NCBI RefSeq assembly: GCF_005144745.1
Contig: NZ_SWKK01000003.1
Coordinates: 186,001 to 250,000 of the forward strand
Source of the DNA: Flavobacterium sp. ASW18X
Lineage (GTDB): Bacteria > Bacteroidota > Bacteroidia > Flavobacteriales > Flavobacteriaceae
Direction of reading: 5' to 3'
DNA length: 64,000 bases
Each line of letters opens with the position of its first letter. The stretch's first letter is position 1. The notes beneath the pieces were generated by a model that was not told the origin of the DNA, searched no databases, and saw only the letters and a program-made list of their open reading frames with translations. A program made the position numbers and the translations under genes. Positions 16,568-28,400 of the stretch are shown one piece after another.

Positions 16568-18025
16568 ATGAAAAATAAGGTGCAACTTATTACTTATGTA
16601 GATAGATTAGGTGTTAAAAACATCAATGGGTTAGATGAATTACTAAATACTGAGTTAAAGGGTATGTTTGGCGGAGTGCATATTTTACCCTTTTTTAACC
16701 CGATAGATGGTGAAGATGCAGGTTTTGATCCAATTAATCATAAACAAATAGACCCTAGATTAGGAGATTGGTCAGATATAAAGCAATTGAGCTCCTCTGT
16801 AGAAGTAATGGCAGATTTAATTGTGAATCATATGTCTGCAGATTCTATAGAGTTTCAAGATTACTTAGAAAAAGGAGACGAATCTGAATATGCTTCCCTG
16901 TTTTTAACCTATAACTCCGTTTTTCCTAACGGTGCTGCTGAGCAAGAATTAGTATCAATTTATAGACCAAGGCCAGGCTTTCCTTTTAATAAAATGAAAT
17001 TTAAGGACGGAAGTGAGAAATTGATATGGACAACGTTTACTCCTAAACAAATAGATATAGATGTGTATTCTGAAAAGGGAGAGGCATATTTAGAAGATAT
17101 ATTAACCATATATGAGGAGTCTAATATTAAGATGATTCGCTTAGATGCGGCAGGATATGCCATTAAAAAAGCAGGAACTTCTTGTTTTATGATTCCAGAA
17201 ACCTTTGCCTTTATTGCAGAACTTACAGAAAAAGCTCATAGAAGAGGTATAGAGGTGCTGGTAGAAATACATTCTTATTTCAAAACACAAATAGAAATAG
17301 CTAAAAAGGTAGATTATGTATACGATTTTGCACTGCCTGTTTTAGTTCTAGATACTATCTATAATAAAGATGCGGGAAATTTAAAAAAGTGGTTAGCTAT
17401 TGCGCCAAGGAATGTTATTACTGTATTAGACACTCACGATGGTATTGGCATTGTAGATGTAGCATCTGAGAATGGTGAGCCTGGTTTGATTCCCGACACC
17501 GTGCTAGATGAGATTGTAAAAACGATGCATAAAAAAAGTGAAGGTCGTAGTCTTAAGGCAACTGGAGCAGCAGCATCTAATTTAGATTTATATCAAGTCA
17601 ATTGTACATATTACGAAGCCTTAGGAAAAGATGATGAAGCCTATCTTTTAGCAAGGGCTATTCAGTTTTTTGTACCAGGAGTACCACAAGTATATTATGT
17701 AGGTGTATTTGGCGATGAAAATGATATGGAACTTTTAGCCCAAACTAATGTAGGTAGAGATATCAATAGGCATTACTATACTTTAAAAGAAATTGCGAAG
17801 AAAAAAGAAACTAGCCTGTTTAAATCCTTAAGCGCATTGATGAAGCTTAGAAATAGAGTAGAAGCATTTAATGGGGACTTTGCAGTTTTAGATTCTCCCG
17901 CAGAAAATTTAAAATTAAAATGGACTAGCGGGGATAACTATATTCAACTAAATGCCAATTTGTCTGCTACAACGTTTGAGATTGAAGGAATTGAAAATGG
18001 TAAGACTATAAATTTTAAAATTTAG
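16568..18025 (+). CDS. Sucrose phosphorylase (GH13 subfamily 18)
   Basis: Cleaves sucrose with phosphate to glucose 1-phosphate and fructose in the cytoplasm, 485 residues. The N-terminus (MKNKVQLITYVDRLG) closely matches known sucrose phosphorylases and fixes the start at 16568; the frame extends upstream to 16508 but reaches into hairpin 2. The catalytic triad is visible: nucleophile D193 in IRLDAAGYA, acid/base E233 in LVEIHSYF, and D291 in LDTHDGIG. RPRPGFPF and DINRHYY loops are also present. Close relatives act on sucrose 6'-phosphate or glucosylglycerate, but the loops favour sucrose. The neighbouring transporter and LacI regulator agree. No fructokinase or phosphoglucomutase is present in the window. 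Confidence 0.88.
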   Translation: MKNKVQLITYVDRLGVKNINGLDELLNTELKGMFGGVHILPFFNPIDGEDAGFDPINHKQIDPRLGDWSDIKQLSSSVEVMADLIVNHMSADSIEFQDYLEKGDESEYASLFLTYNSVFPNGAAEQELVSIYRPRPGFPFNKMKFKDGSEKLIWTTFTPKQIDIDVYSEKGEAYLEDILTIYEESNIKMIRLDAAGYAIKKAGTSCFMIPETFAFIAELTEKAHRRGIEVLVEIHSYFKTQIEIAKKVDYVYDFALPVLVLDTIYNKDAGNLKKWLAIAPRNVITVLDTHDGIGIVDVASENGEPGLIPDTVLDEIVKTMHKKSEGRSLKATGAAASNLDLYQVNCTYYEALGKDDEAYLLARAIQFFVPGVPQVYYVGVFGDENDMELLAQTNVGRDINRHYYTLKEIAKKKETSLFKSLSALMKLRNRVEAFNGDFAVLDSPAENLKLKWTSGDNYIQLNANLSATTFEIEGIENGKTINFKI

Positions 18026-18096
18026 CGCTCGTTTTAGGTAAAATAGTATATTGTGAAGCTAACTTAGAGTAAACTTCAACTAAACTATTTATATCG

Positions 18097-19425
18097 ATGC
18101 TGAAAAATATTAAACCAAGACTGAGTTTCTGGCAAATATTTAACATGAATGTTGGATTTTTGGGAATTCAGTACAGCTTTGGACTTCAACAAAGTGCGAT
18201 AAACCCTATTTTCTTATTTTTAGGAGCTACAGAAGAACAACTACCAATTTTAAATTTAGCAGGCCCTATTACGGGTCTCATAGTACAGCCAATTATCGGC
18301 GCAATTTCTGATAAAACTTGGTCGCCACGTTTTGGTAGAAGAAAACCATTTTTTCTAATAGGAGCTATTTTGGGCAGTATTTGTTTGTTTTTCTTTCCGT
18401 TAAGTCCAGCGCTTTGGTTCGCTGTTGGTTTATTGTGGATTTTGGATGTAGGGAACAATATGGCTATGGAGCCTTACCGAGCTTTTGTTGGGGATAAATT
18501 GCCAGAGAAACAATTTAGTGTTGGTTATCAAATGCAAAGTCTATTTGTTGGTGCTGGTATCTTGTTGGCAAACGCTTCCATATTTCTATTTCAAGATTGG
18601 TTTGGTGGTGGAGAGGAAGTGGCAGGTGAAGTTCCAAAATGGTTGTATTATTCTTTTTTTATTGGGGCATTTTTATCTATAGCTACTATTTTGTGGTCTG
18701 TCTTTACAACGCCAGAAATACCTCCTACAGAAGAAGAGATGGTGGAAATAGAAAAACACAGAGCATTGCCTTTTGAAGAGCGTTTATTTGCTCCTTTCAG
18801 AGAGATTTGGAAGGCAATTGTGCAAATGCCAAAGTTTCTATGGAAGTTGGCTATAGTATACCTTTTTCAATGGTATGCATTGTTCGTATACTGGCAATTC
18901 ATCACACCTTTGTTTAGGAAAACAATGGGTATGGATACATCAGAAGCTGCAGCACAAGCTGCTAAGATGAGCACAACGTATAATGTAACAACTGCTTTGG
19001 TGGCTCTGGTTTTGGTTCCATTAGCGCTAAAATTTGGCAATAAAAAGGTCTATGCTTTAAGTTTATTAGGCTCCGCTTTAGCATTATTTGCAATCCCTTA
19101 TATTACAGATTCTTTTTATGTGTTAGCGCCTATGGTATTGTTTGGTATCGGTTGGGCAGCTATGATGGGGATTCCATACAGCATGGTTTCCAAGATTGTG
19201 CCACAGGACCGAAGAGGAGTTTATATGGGTATTCTAAATATGATGATTGTAATTCCTATGGGGATACAGACTGTTTCTTTTGGAGCTATATACAAAAATA
19301 TATTAGGGGGGAGTCCAATAAATGCAATGCTATTTGCAGGCGTTCTTTTTACACTAGCCTTCGTATTTGCTTTACGACTTAAAATGCCCAAAGAAAAACA
19401 AGAAGCAAATTTGCAAAACACTTAA
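18097..19425 (+). CDS. MFS sugar transporter, SUT/GPH-like, probable sucrose importer
   Basis: Twelve-helix major facilitator protein of 442 residues. The loop after helix 2 reads SDKTWSPRFGRRKPF, the conserved RxGRRxPF signature of the SLC45/SUT and glycoside-pentoside-hexuronide group, and the N-terminal GIQYSFGLQQSAINPIF fits the same group. It follows sucrose phosphorylase by 71 bases and very likely supplies its substrate by proton symport. The substrate is inferred from context. The LacI regulator upstream probably controls both genes. Confidence 0.85.
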   Translation: MLKNIKPRLSFWQIFNMNVGFLGIQYSFGLQQSAINPIFLFLGATEEQLPILNLAGPITGLIVQPIIGAISDKTWSPRFGRRKPFFLIGAILGSICLFFFPLSPALWFAVGLLWILDVGNNMAMEPYRAFVGDKLPEKQFSVGYQMQSLFVGAGILLANASIFLFQDWFGGGEEVAGEVPKWLYYSFFIGAFLSIATILWSVFTTPEIPPTEEEMVEIEKHRALPFEERLFAPFREIWKAIVQMPKFLWKLAIVYLFQWYALFVYWQFITPLFRKTMGMDTSEAAAQAAKMSTTYNVTTALVALVLVPLALKFGNKKVYALSLLGSALALFAIPYITDSFYVLAPMVLFGIGWAAMMGIPYSMVSKIVPQDRRGVYMGILNMMIVIPMGIQTVSFGAIYKNILGGSPINAMLFAGVLFTLAFVFALRLKMPKEKQEANLQNT

Positions 19426-19522
19426 CATTTAGGTGTTCTAAATTCAACAGATATTAACCAAAAGCGCATAGTTCTCTATTCTAAGAGTTCTTACCTTTAC
19501 CCACGAAAATCCTAATAAAGGT

Positions 19523-21817
19523 ATGAGTAAAGAAAAACAAAGAAGAGAGGCCTTGGTTTATCATGCCAAGCCGCAACCAGGTAAAATAAAAGTAGTACCA
19601 ACTAAGCCTTACGCTACGCAAAGAGATTTGGCACTGGCATATTCTCCTGGAGTTGCAGAGCCTTGCTTAGAAATACATAAGAATACGGAAGATGTATATA
19701 AGTACACTTCTAAAGGTAATACCGTTGCTGTAATTTCTAACGGTACGGCTGTACTTGGCTTAGGGAATATAGGTCCGGAAGCTTCCAAGCCTGTAATGGA
19801 AGGTAAAAGCTTATTATTTAAGATTTTTGCAGATATAGATGGTATAGATATAGAATTAGATACAGAAGATGTAGATAAGTTTATTGAAACCGTAAAAACA
19901 ATTGCGCCCACTTTTGGAGGCATCAACCTTGAAGATATAAAAGCGCCAGAAGCGTTTGAAATAGAAAGAAGGTTAAAAGAAGAGTTAGACATTCCTGTGA
20001 TGCATGATGATCAACATGGAACTGCGATAATTTCTGCTGCCGCACTCTTAAATGCCTTAGAGCTTGCGGATAAAAAGTTAGAAGATGTAAAAATTGTGGT
20101 TAGTGGAGCTGGTGCAGCAGCTATTTCTTGTACCCGGTTGTACCAAGCATTCGGTGCAAAACTAGAAAATATTGTAATGCTAGATAGTAAGGGTGTTATT
20201 CGCAAAGACAGGGATAATCTTACTAGTCAAAAAGCGGAATTTGCTACGAATCGCAAGATAGATACTTTGGATGAAGCTATGGTAGATGCAGATGTGTTTA
20301 TCGGGCTTTCCATGGCTGGGGTGGTTTCACCAGACATGTTAAAAACCATGGCGGCTAATCCTATTGTTTTTGCCATGGCTAATCCAGACCCAGAAATTGC
20401 GTATGACGTAGCTTTGGCCACTAGAGAGGATATTATCATGGCTACAGGTAGGTCTGATCATCCTAACCAAGTAAACAATGTATTGGGTTTTCCGTTTATT
20501 TTTAGAGGAGCTTTAGATGTTAGGGCGACAAAAATAAATGAGGAAATGAAAATGGCAGCGGTTGTAGCTTTGGCAGAATTAACCAAAGAGGCAGTGCCAG
20601 AGCAAGTAAATATAACCTATGATACTACTAGGCTAACGTTTGGTAAAGAATACATTATCCCTAAACCTTTTGATCCACGGCTAATAGCAAAAATTCCGCC
20701 TGCTGTGGCAAAAGCCGCAATGGAAAGTGGGGTGGCACGTTCACCAATTAAAGATTGGGATAAATATGAAGAGGAATTGCTGCAACGTTCTGGCAATGAT
20801 AATAAAGTGGTGCGTATGCTGCATAACCGTGCTAAAGTAAATCCTAAAAAAATAGTGTTTGCAGAGGCGGAGTTGTTGGATGTTTTAAAGGCGGCTCAAA
20901 TTGTTTATGAAGAAGGAATAGCGACTCCAATATTATTAGGAAATAGAGAGCGAATTCTAGAATTGAAAGAAGAGCTGGAATTTGATGCAGATGTAAAAAT
21001 TATCGACCCGCGTGAAGAAGGAGCTAAGCAATTGCGCCAAAAATATGCCCGTAGGTTGTATGAGTTAAGACAACGAAAAGGTGAAACTGAATATAGTGCC
21101 AATGTAAACATGGGTAAGCGTAACTATTTTGGTGCTATGATGGTTTTGGAGGGCGAAGCAGATGGTATGTTGTCCGGATATTCCCGAGCGTATCCAAAGG
21201 TTTTAAAGCCTGTTTTTGAGGTTATAGGTAGGGCTAGTGGGGTGCAAAAAGCATCTACCGTTAATATTATGATTACTGATAGAGGACCTATGTTTTTGGC
21301 AGATACTTCTATCAATATAGATCCATCTGCAGAAGAATTAGCAGAGATTACTAAGATGACAGCTAACGTAGCTTCTACATTTGGGTTTGACCCTGTAATT
21401 GCTATGCTATCTTATTCTAACTATGGTAGTAGTAGTCATCCAAAGGCAAAAAAGGTGAACGATGCAGTTAGAATTTTACATGAGAAATATCCAGATTTGG
21501 TGGTAGACGGCGAGGTGCAAACAGATTTTGCTTTAAGTAGGGAATTAGGCGATAGTACTTTCCCTTTTTCTAAAATTAGCACCAAAAAGGTAAATACTTT
21601 TATTTTTCCTAATCTTGATTCTGCAAACATCACTTACAAACTCCTTAAGCAGTTAAATAATGCTAGCTCTATTGGGCCAATAATGGTCGGTCTTAGAAAA
21701 GCAGTTCATATTTTGCAATTAGGAGCAAGCGTGGATGAAATTGTAAATATGACGGCTGTTGCAGTTATAGATGCACAAGAAAGGGAGAAGCGTAAAATGG
21801 CAAAAAGCCAAAAATAA
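19523..21817 (+). CDS. maeB: NADP-dependent malic enzyme with C-terminal phosphotransacetylase-like domain
   Basis: Oxidative decarboxylation of malate to pyruvate, 764 residues, the usual length for the fused bacterial form. The N-terminal malic domain has AYSPGVAEPCLEI, VLGLGNIGP, HDDQHGTAII and a Rossmann VVSGAGAAAISC segment (to about residue 420). The C-terminal half (about 430-760, KIVFAEAELLDVLKAA onward) is homologous to phosphate acetyltransferase. In characterised enzymes that half binds acetyl-CoA for regulation rather than catalysing acetyl transfer. A TACCTTTA box at 19492-19499 is a near match to the -7 element. Confidence 0.94.
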   Translation: MSKEKQRREALVYHAKPQPGKIKVVPTKPYATQRDLALAYSPGVAEPCLEIHKNTEDVYKYTSKGNTVAVISNGTAVLGLGNIGPEASKPVMEGKSLLFKIFADIDGIDIELDTEDVDKFIETVKTIAPTFGGINLEDIKAPEAFEIERRLKEELDIPVMHDDQHGTAIISAAALLNALELADKKLEDVKIVVSGAGAAAISCTRLYQAFGAKLENIVMLDSKGVIRKDRDNLTSQKAEFATNRKIDTLDEAMVDADVFIGLSMAGVVSPDMLKTMAANPIVFAMANPDPEIAYDVALATREDIIMATGRSDHPNQVNNVLGFPFIFRGALDVRATKINEEMKMAAVVALAELTKEAVPEQVNITYDTTRLTFGKEYIIPKPFDPRLIAKIPPAVAKAAMESGVARSPIKDWDKYEEELLQRSGNDNKVVRMLHNRAKVNPKKIVFAEAELLDVLKAAQIVYEEGIATPILLGNRERILELKEELEFDADVKIIDPREEGAKQLRQKYARRLYELRQRKGETEYSANVNMGKRNYFGAMMVLEGEADGMLSGYSRAYPKVLKPVFEVIGRASGVQKASTVNIMITDRGPMFLADTSINIDPSAEELAEITKMTANVASTFGFDPVIAMLSYSNYGSSSHPKAKKVNDAVRILHEKYPDLVVDGEVQTDFALSRELGDSTFPFSKISTKKVNTFIFPNLDSANITYKLLKQLNNASSIGPIMVGLRKAVHILQLGASVDEIVNMTAVAVIDAQEREKRKMAKSQK

Positions 21818-21854
21818 TCTACTACCTTTACGGCAATACTAACCCAACATTGCT

Positions 21855-22436
21855 ATGTACGCATACTTAAAAGGTAAACTTGTAGAAAAAAATCCAACCT
21901 ACGCTATCATAGATTGTAATGGCGTAGGTTATTTTTTAAATATATCCTTACATACTTATGGCCTGCTTCCATCAGATGAAAACGTAATGCTATATACGCA
22001 TTTGCAAGTAAAGGAAGATTCCCATACTTTATTTGGTTTTGCACAAAAGGCAGAGAGGGAAATCTTTTTGCTGTTACTATCTGTAAATGGTATTGGAGCG
22101 AGTACGGCAAGGACTATGTTATCATCTCTAGACCCCACACAAGTCAGAGATGCAATTGCTAGCGGTGATGTTGCCACCATACAAGGAGTAAAGGGTATTG
22201 GAGCAAAAACCGCCCAACGTGTAATCATAGACCTGAAAGATAAAATCTTAAAGGTGTATGATATGGATGAAGTTTCACTAAAATCAAACAATACAAATAA
22301 AGAAGAAGCGTTATCTGCATTAGAGGTTCTTGGATACACAAGAAGACAATCAGAAAAGGTTGTAGAAAAAGTGCTTTCCACAGATGCCTCCCTGAGCGTA
22401 GAGGACATTATTAAAAAGGCGCTTAAAAATTTGTAA
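21855..22436 (+). CDS. ruvA: Holliday junction branch migration protein RuvA
   Basis: Tetrameric junction-binding partner of RuvB, 193 residues. The N-terminal OB domain starts MYAYLKGKLVEKNPTYAI. Tandem helix-hairpin-helix motifs follow (LLSVNGIGASTARTML and IQGVKGIGAKTAQRVI), then a flexible acidic linker and a C-terminal three-helix domain that contacts RuvB. It sits five bases before sprA, a gene order I know from other Flavobacteriia, and is separate from ruvB at 13311. Confidence 0.96.
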   Translation: MYAYLKGKLVEKNPTYAIIDCNGVGYFLNISLHTYGLLPSDENVMLYTHLQVKEDSHTLFGFAQKAEREIFLLLLSVNGIGASTARTMLSSLDPTQVRDAIASGDVATIQGVKGIGAKTAQRVIIDLKDKILKVYDMDEVSLKSNNTNKEEALSALEVLGYTRRQSEKVVEKVLSTDASLSVEDIIKKALKNL

Positions 22437-22441
22437 ATAGT

Positions 22442-25400
22442 TTGAAAAGAGGGGTGTTTCTAGTGCTTAATTCCATTGGTGTTAAGCATTTACTGGTATT
22501 GGTGTTTTTGGTGCTTATGGCAACTTCTGCTACAGCTCAAGAACAAGAGCAAGTACAAGATTCTGTGCAAACGGGAGTTGCGCTTGGCAAGATTTTGCTA
22601 GAAAATCCAGATAGCATAATTTCTAAATATACCTTTGACCCCAAAATAAATAGGTACGTTTACACGGTAAGTGTAGGCGATTTTAATGTTAATCACCCTA
22701 TATTTTTAACCCCAGAGCAGTATTACGAGTTGGTCCGCAAGGAAAGCATGAAATCTTATTTTAAAGAGAAGATTGATGCGTATACGGGAAAAAAGGAGGG
22801 CTCAGAAGAAGCTAGAAAAAATTTACTGCCTAACTTTTATGTAAATAACAACTTTTTCGAATCCATCTTTGGGGGTAACACTATAGAGGTTATTCCTCAA
22901 GGTTCCGTAGCAATGGATTTGGGTGTTATTTGGCAGAAAAACGATAATCCTGCACTTTCTCCCAGAAATAGAACTAATCTTTCGTTTGATTTTGACCAGC
23001 GTATTAGTTTGAGTCTTTTAGGAAAGGTTGGGGAGCGTTTGCAGGTGACTGCAAACTATGATACCGAAGCAACATTCGATTTTCAGAATCTTATCAAACT
23101 AGATTATACGCCTACAGAAGACGATATTCTAAGAAAAATTGAAATTGGTAATGTTAACATGCCCTTAAATAGCTCCTTAATCACGGGAGCTCAAAGCTTA
23201 TTCGGGGTCAAAACACAACTGCAGTTTGGGAAAACTACGGTAACGGCTGTTTTTTCTGAACAACGTTCTCAAAACAGTACTGTAGTTGCCCAAGGTGGTG
23301 GAACTTTAAATGAATTTGCCTTAACGGCCTTGGATTATGATGAAGATAAACACTTTTTCTTAGCACAATACTTTAGAGATAATTATGACAAGGCGCTATC
23401 CAATTACCCTTTCATACAAAGCCAAGTACAGATTACCAGATTAGAAGTATGGGTAACGAATCGTACGCAACAAACTATTAATGTTAGGAATATTGTTGCC
23501 TTACAAGATTTAGGTGAGGGGAGAATGGGGCCAGAAGGGCAGGAACGTACTAAAATAGGTAAAGAAGGTACGCCGCCAGCAGGTTTTTTTAATGAAATGG
23601 GTAACGGTATTCTACCAGAAAATGGTAATAACGATTTTAACCCTGGTTTGATTAATGAAGGTGGCGCGCTAAATACCGCAATAAGAGATATTGCTACCGT
23701 TGAGCAAGGTTTTAATGCGGGAGCACTTGGTGGATACCAGATGTCTCAGGGTGCAGATTATGCCATTTTAGAAAATGCTAGAAAGTTAGAAGTAAATCGT
23801 GACTATGTTTTTGACAGTCAATTGGGGTATATCTCCCTTAATCAAAGACTTAGTAATGATGAGGTTTTAGGGGTTGCGTTTCAGTATACCTATCAGGGTG
23901 AAGTGTATCAAGTGGGGGAGTTTGCCAATGGCGGGGTAGATGCTACAAGTGTAAGCACTGGGGCTAACCCGATAATTGAAAACAACACCCTTATATTGAA
24001 GCTTTTAAAAAGTAATATTACCAATGTAGAGGACCCTATTTGGGATTTAATGATGAAGAACATCTACTCTACAGGTGCTTATCAGTTAAGTGAAGAAGAT
24101 TTTAAATTAAACATTCTTTATACAGACCCTACTCCTAGAAACTATATAACTCCCGTAGATGCATCCACAGGTTGGCCTAGTGGATTGGAAGACCGTATTT
24201 TAATTAACGTCTTTAACTTAGATCGCTTAAATGTTTATAATGACGTGCAGCCCGGTGGTGATGGTTTCTTTGACTATATTCCAGGTATCACTGTAGATAC
24301 GCAAACGGGCCGTATCATTTTTACTAAAGTAGAACCGTTTGGGGAGTACCTATTTAATCTTTTAGAATCAGGTGTAGAAGATTATGCTAACACCAATACC
24401 TATAATGCCAATCAACAGAAGTACGTATTCCGTAATATGTACGCCCAGACAAAAGCGGCGTCCTTGCAAGAGGCAGAGAAAAATAGATTTCAATTAAAAG
24501 GTAGGTATAAGTCGCAAGGTAATAATGGTATTCCAATAGGTGCTTTTAATGTGCCACGTGGTTCAGTTAGAGTTACAGCAGGGGGCAGACAATTGCAAGA
24601 AGGTATAGATTATACCGTGAATTATGCAGCAGGTACCGTGCAAATTTTAGATCCAAGTTTAGAGGCCTCTAATACACCAATTAATATTTCAGTTGAAAAT
24701 AATGCCGTATTTGGGCAGCAGACAAGAAGATTCACAGGGGTAAATGTGGAACATAAATTCAATGAGAATTTTGTTTTAGGTGGTACTCTATTAAATCTTA
24801 ATGAGCGGCCACTTACACAAAAATCTAATTACGGAGTAGAACCTGTAAATAACACTATATACGGATTTAACGGTAATTTTAGTACAGAGGTTCCGTTCCT
24901 TACACGCTTGGCTAATAAATTACCTAACATAGATACCGATGTGCCTTCTAATGTCTCGTTGCGAGGTGAAGTTGCTTTCTTAAAGCCTAATTCTCCTAAA
25001 AATGCAGACTTTCAAGGAGAAACAACTACGTATTTAGATGATTTTGAAGGAGCACAAGCCCTGATAGATATACGTTCTTCTTTAGGGTGGAGCTTAGCCA
25101 GTCCGCCAGTACAATTTACACAAGGCGTTCAAGATTTAGAAACGGGTTTTCAGCGTGCTAAAATGTCTTGGTACACTATTGACCCAATTTTTTATACCAA
25201 TCAGCGCCCTGCGGGTATTTCTGATAGCGATATATCTTCTAATGCTACTAGACGGGTATTTATTACAGAGGTTTTTCCGGAGTCAGATATCGCACAAGGG
25301 CAGACAACCGTTCAAGGAACTTTAGATTTGGTGTACTATCCTAATCAAAAAGGACCTTATAACGCAAATACAGCCTTTGAAGCAGAAGCAGCAGAAGACA

Positions 25401-28400
25401 AATGGGCAGGTATTATGCGTTCTTTAAGTAGTACTAATTTTGAGCAATCCAACGTGGAATTTGTTCAATTTTGGGTGTTAGATCCTTATGTAGACGGAGA
25501 AACCGTGAATGGAAATCAAGGGGAATTAGTATTTAACTTGGGAAACATTTCTGAGGATATTTTAAAGGACGGTAGAAAGCAGTATGAAAACGGATTACCA
25601 GGCACTACCAATACAGAAATACCAAGACAAACTGCTTGGGGGCAAGTGCCTTCTACACAAGCTTTAGTTTATGCTTTTGATGCTGATGAAGCGAATAGAA
25701 CATTACAGGATTTAGGGTACGATGGTTTAACAGATGCTGATGAAGCTGCAATCTATAACGGTCCGGCAAATGACCCTGCTTTGGATAATTATACGTATTA
25801 CCTAAATAAAGAGGGTGATATTTTAGAGCGATATATCGATTTTAATAATCCTCAAGGAAACTCGCCTGTAGCGGTTTCTAACACTAACAGAGGGTCTACT
25901 ACTTTGCCAGACGTAGAAGATGTAGATAGAGACTTAACTATGAATACGATTAATAGTTATTTTGAATATCGTATTCCTATTAAACCAAATACCACTATTG
26001 ATGACCAATACGTAACGGATATTAGAGAAGGGCAAGCTACAGGTACGCGCGTGCCAGATGGTACGCCAAGAAATTACCGTTGGATTCAGTATAAAATTCC
26101 ATTGAGCGAGTTTACGGATGCCGTAGGCGGAATATCAGATTTCCGTTCCATCAGTTTTATGCGTATGTACCTTACCGGTTTTCAGGACGATGTAGTGCTT
26201 CGTTTTGCTACCTTGGATTTGGTAAGAGGCGATTGGCGCTCGTATACCAATACATTACAACCAGGTGTGGATGATATCCCAGCAGATGATGGCACTATTG
26301 TAGATGTGAACACCGTAAATATTCAGGAAAACGAAACAAGAGACCCAATTCCATATCGTTTACCGCCTGGGGTTGTACGTGAGCAATTGAATAATAACAA
26401 TACTATTATTCGTCAAAATGAGCAGTCATTATCCTTCACGGTAGAGAATTTGGAGCCTCAGGACTCCCGTGGGGTATTTAAAAATATCAACATAGATGTT
26501 AGGCAGTATGAGCGCATAAAAATGTTCATGCATGCAGAGAAATTATTTAATACGGATTATTCGGATGCTGCTACACCATTGGTGGGCTTTATCAGAATAG
26601 GAACAGATTTTTCAGAAAACTTCTATCAAATAGAAAGAGCGTTACAGTTTACACCTTTTGGTACTACAGATGCAGATGGTGTATGGCCAGAAGTAAATGA
26701 GATTGATGTAGCCTTGGACGACTTAAATAAAGTTAAATCCCTAAGAATAGCACAACGTGCAGATGGTGTGGCGTTAAATGAACTTCGTTTTTACGAGGTG
26801 GTAGACGGAAACGTGGTAGAGGTTGCAGAGTTTTCGCCTAGAACACCCGGCGTTAATAGAATAGGTATTCGTGGTAATCCTTCTTTTGGAAGCATCCGTA
26901 GTATGATGGTCGGGGTTAAAAATATAGATGATATCCCAGCTAGAGGAGAAGTTTGGTTTAACGAGCTGCGTTTAGCAGGTCTAGATAATAATGGTGGTTG
27001 GGCAGCAATTGCTGCATTAGACGCTAATATGGCAGATTTTGCTAATGTAAGTGCTACAGCAAGTACTAGTACTTCCGGGTTTGGTTCTATAGATCAAATG
27101 CCTAATGAGCGTGCTAGAGAAGATGCCATTTCTTATGATGTGGTTACCAATGTAAATGTTGGGCAATTGTTTCCTAAAAAATGGAACTTACAATTACCTG
27201 TGAATTTTGGCGTGTCAGAGACCTTGATTACGCCAGAGTTTGATCCTGTTTTTGACGATTTAAAACTAGATGATTTAATAGATGCTGCAGATAGCCCAGA
27301 ATTGGCGGAGCAAACCAGAGAGCAGGCAGAAGAATACACCAAGCGTAGAAGTATAAACCTAATTGGTGTTCGCAAAAATAGAAGCGAAGAAGCGGATGCT
27401 AACTTTTATGATATAGAAAACTTTACTTTTAATTATTCTTACAATAAAACCAATCATCGAGATTTTGAAATAGCAGACTTGCAAGATGAAAATGTTACCA
27501 CGGGTTTTGTGTACAATCATAACTTTAAGCCTGCGACTATAGCGCCATTGGCTAAAAAGGATTCCATATTAAACGGTAAGTATTGGCAGTGGTTAAAAGA
27601 AATGAACTTCAATTTCTTGCCTACTAGTGTTTCTTTAAATGCTAATTACAACAGGTCTTTTAATCAGCAAAGATTTAGAGATGTGTTAGAGCCCGGAGTA
27701 GAAGCCTTAGATTTACCGCTGCTACAACAACGTAATTATCTTTTTAATTGGCAGTACGCATTAAATTATAGCATATCTAAATCACTTCGTTTAAACCTAA
27801 CCGCATCTAACAATAATATTGTTCGTAATTACTTTAATGTAGACGGTGATACGGAATCTGGAGTTAATGAACTCTTAGATTTATGGGATGGCTTTTTTGA
27901 TATTGGAGAACCCAATAGGCACGCACAACAGATGCAGCTTAATTATGAATTGCCTTTAGATAAAATTCCGTTTCTAGATTTTGTCAATGCTTCGTATACC
28001 TATACCAGTAATTTTGATTGGCAACGTGGTGGTGATGCCTTGGCAGAAGTGGCAAGAGAATCTTTAGGGGACCCTAATGCTCAAATTAACACCGTACAAA
28101 ATGCCAACACCCATAATTTAACTGCCAATTTAACTATGCAACGTTTTTATGACTTCTTAGGATTAAAAAAGCGTGATGGAAAATTGCCCACTGCTATAGC
28201 GGTCAGAGGAGAAAAAGGAAAACAGGCTAAGGACTTAAAGCCTAAAAGTAAGACGGGTAAAGGTATGAATGCGCTTATAGATTTTGTAACTATGGTAAAG
28301 CGTGTTAATGTAAGTTACAATGAAAATAATGGTAAAGTTTTACCGGGTTATACCCAATCTATTGGTTTTGTAGGAACCGCAAGGCCAAGTTTAGGATTTG

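Noticed and set aside
21956-22408. 150-codon frame antisense to ruvA
   Set aside because: RuvA on the other strand is full-length with all motifs, and the antisense product resembles nothing.
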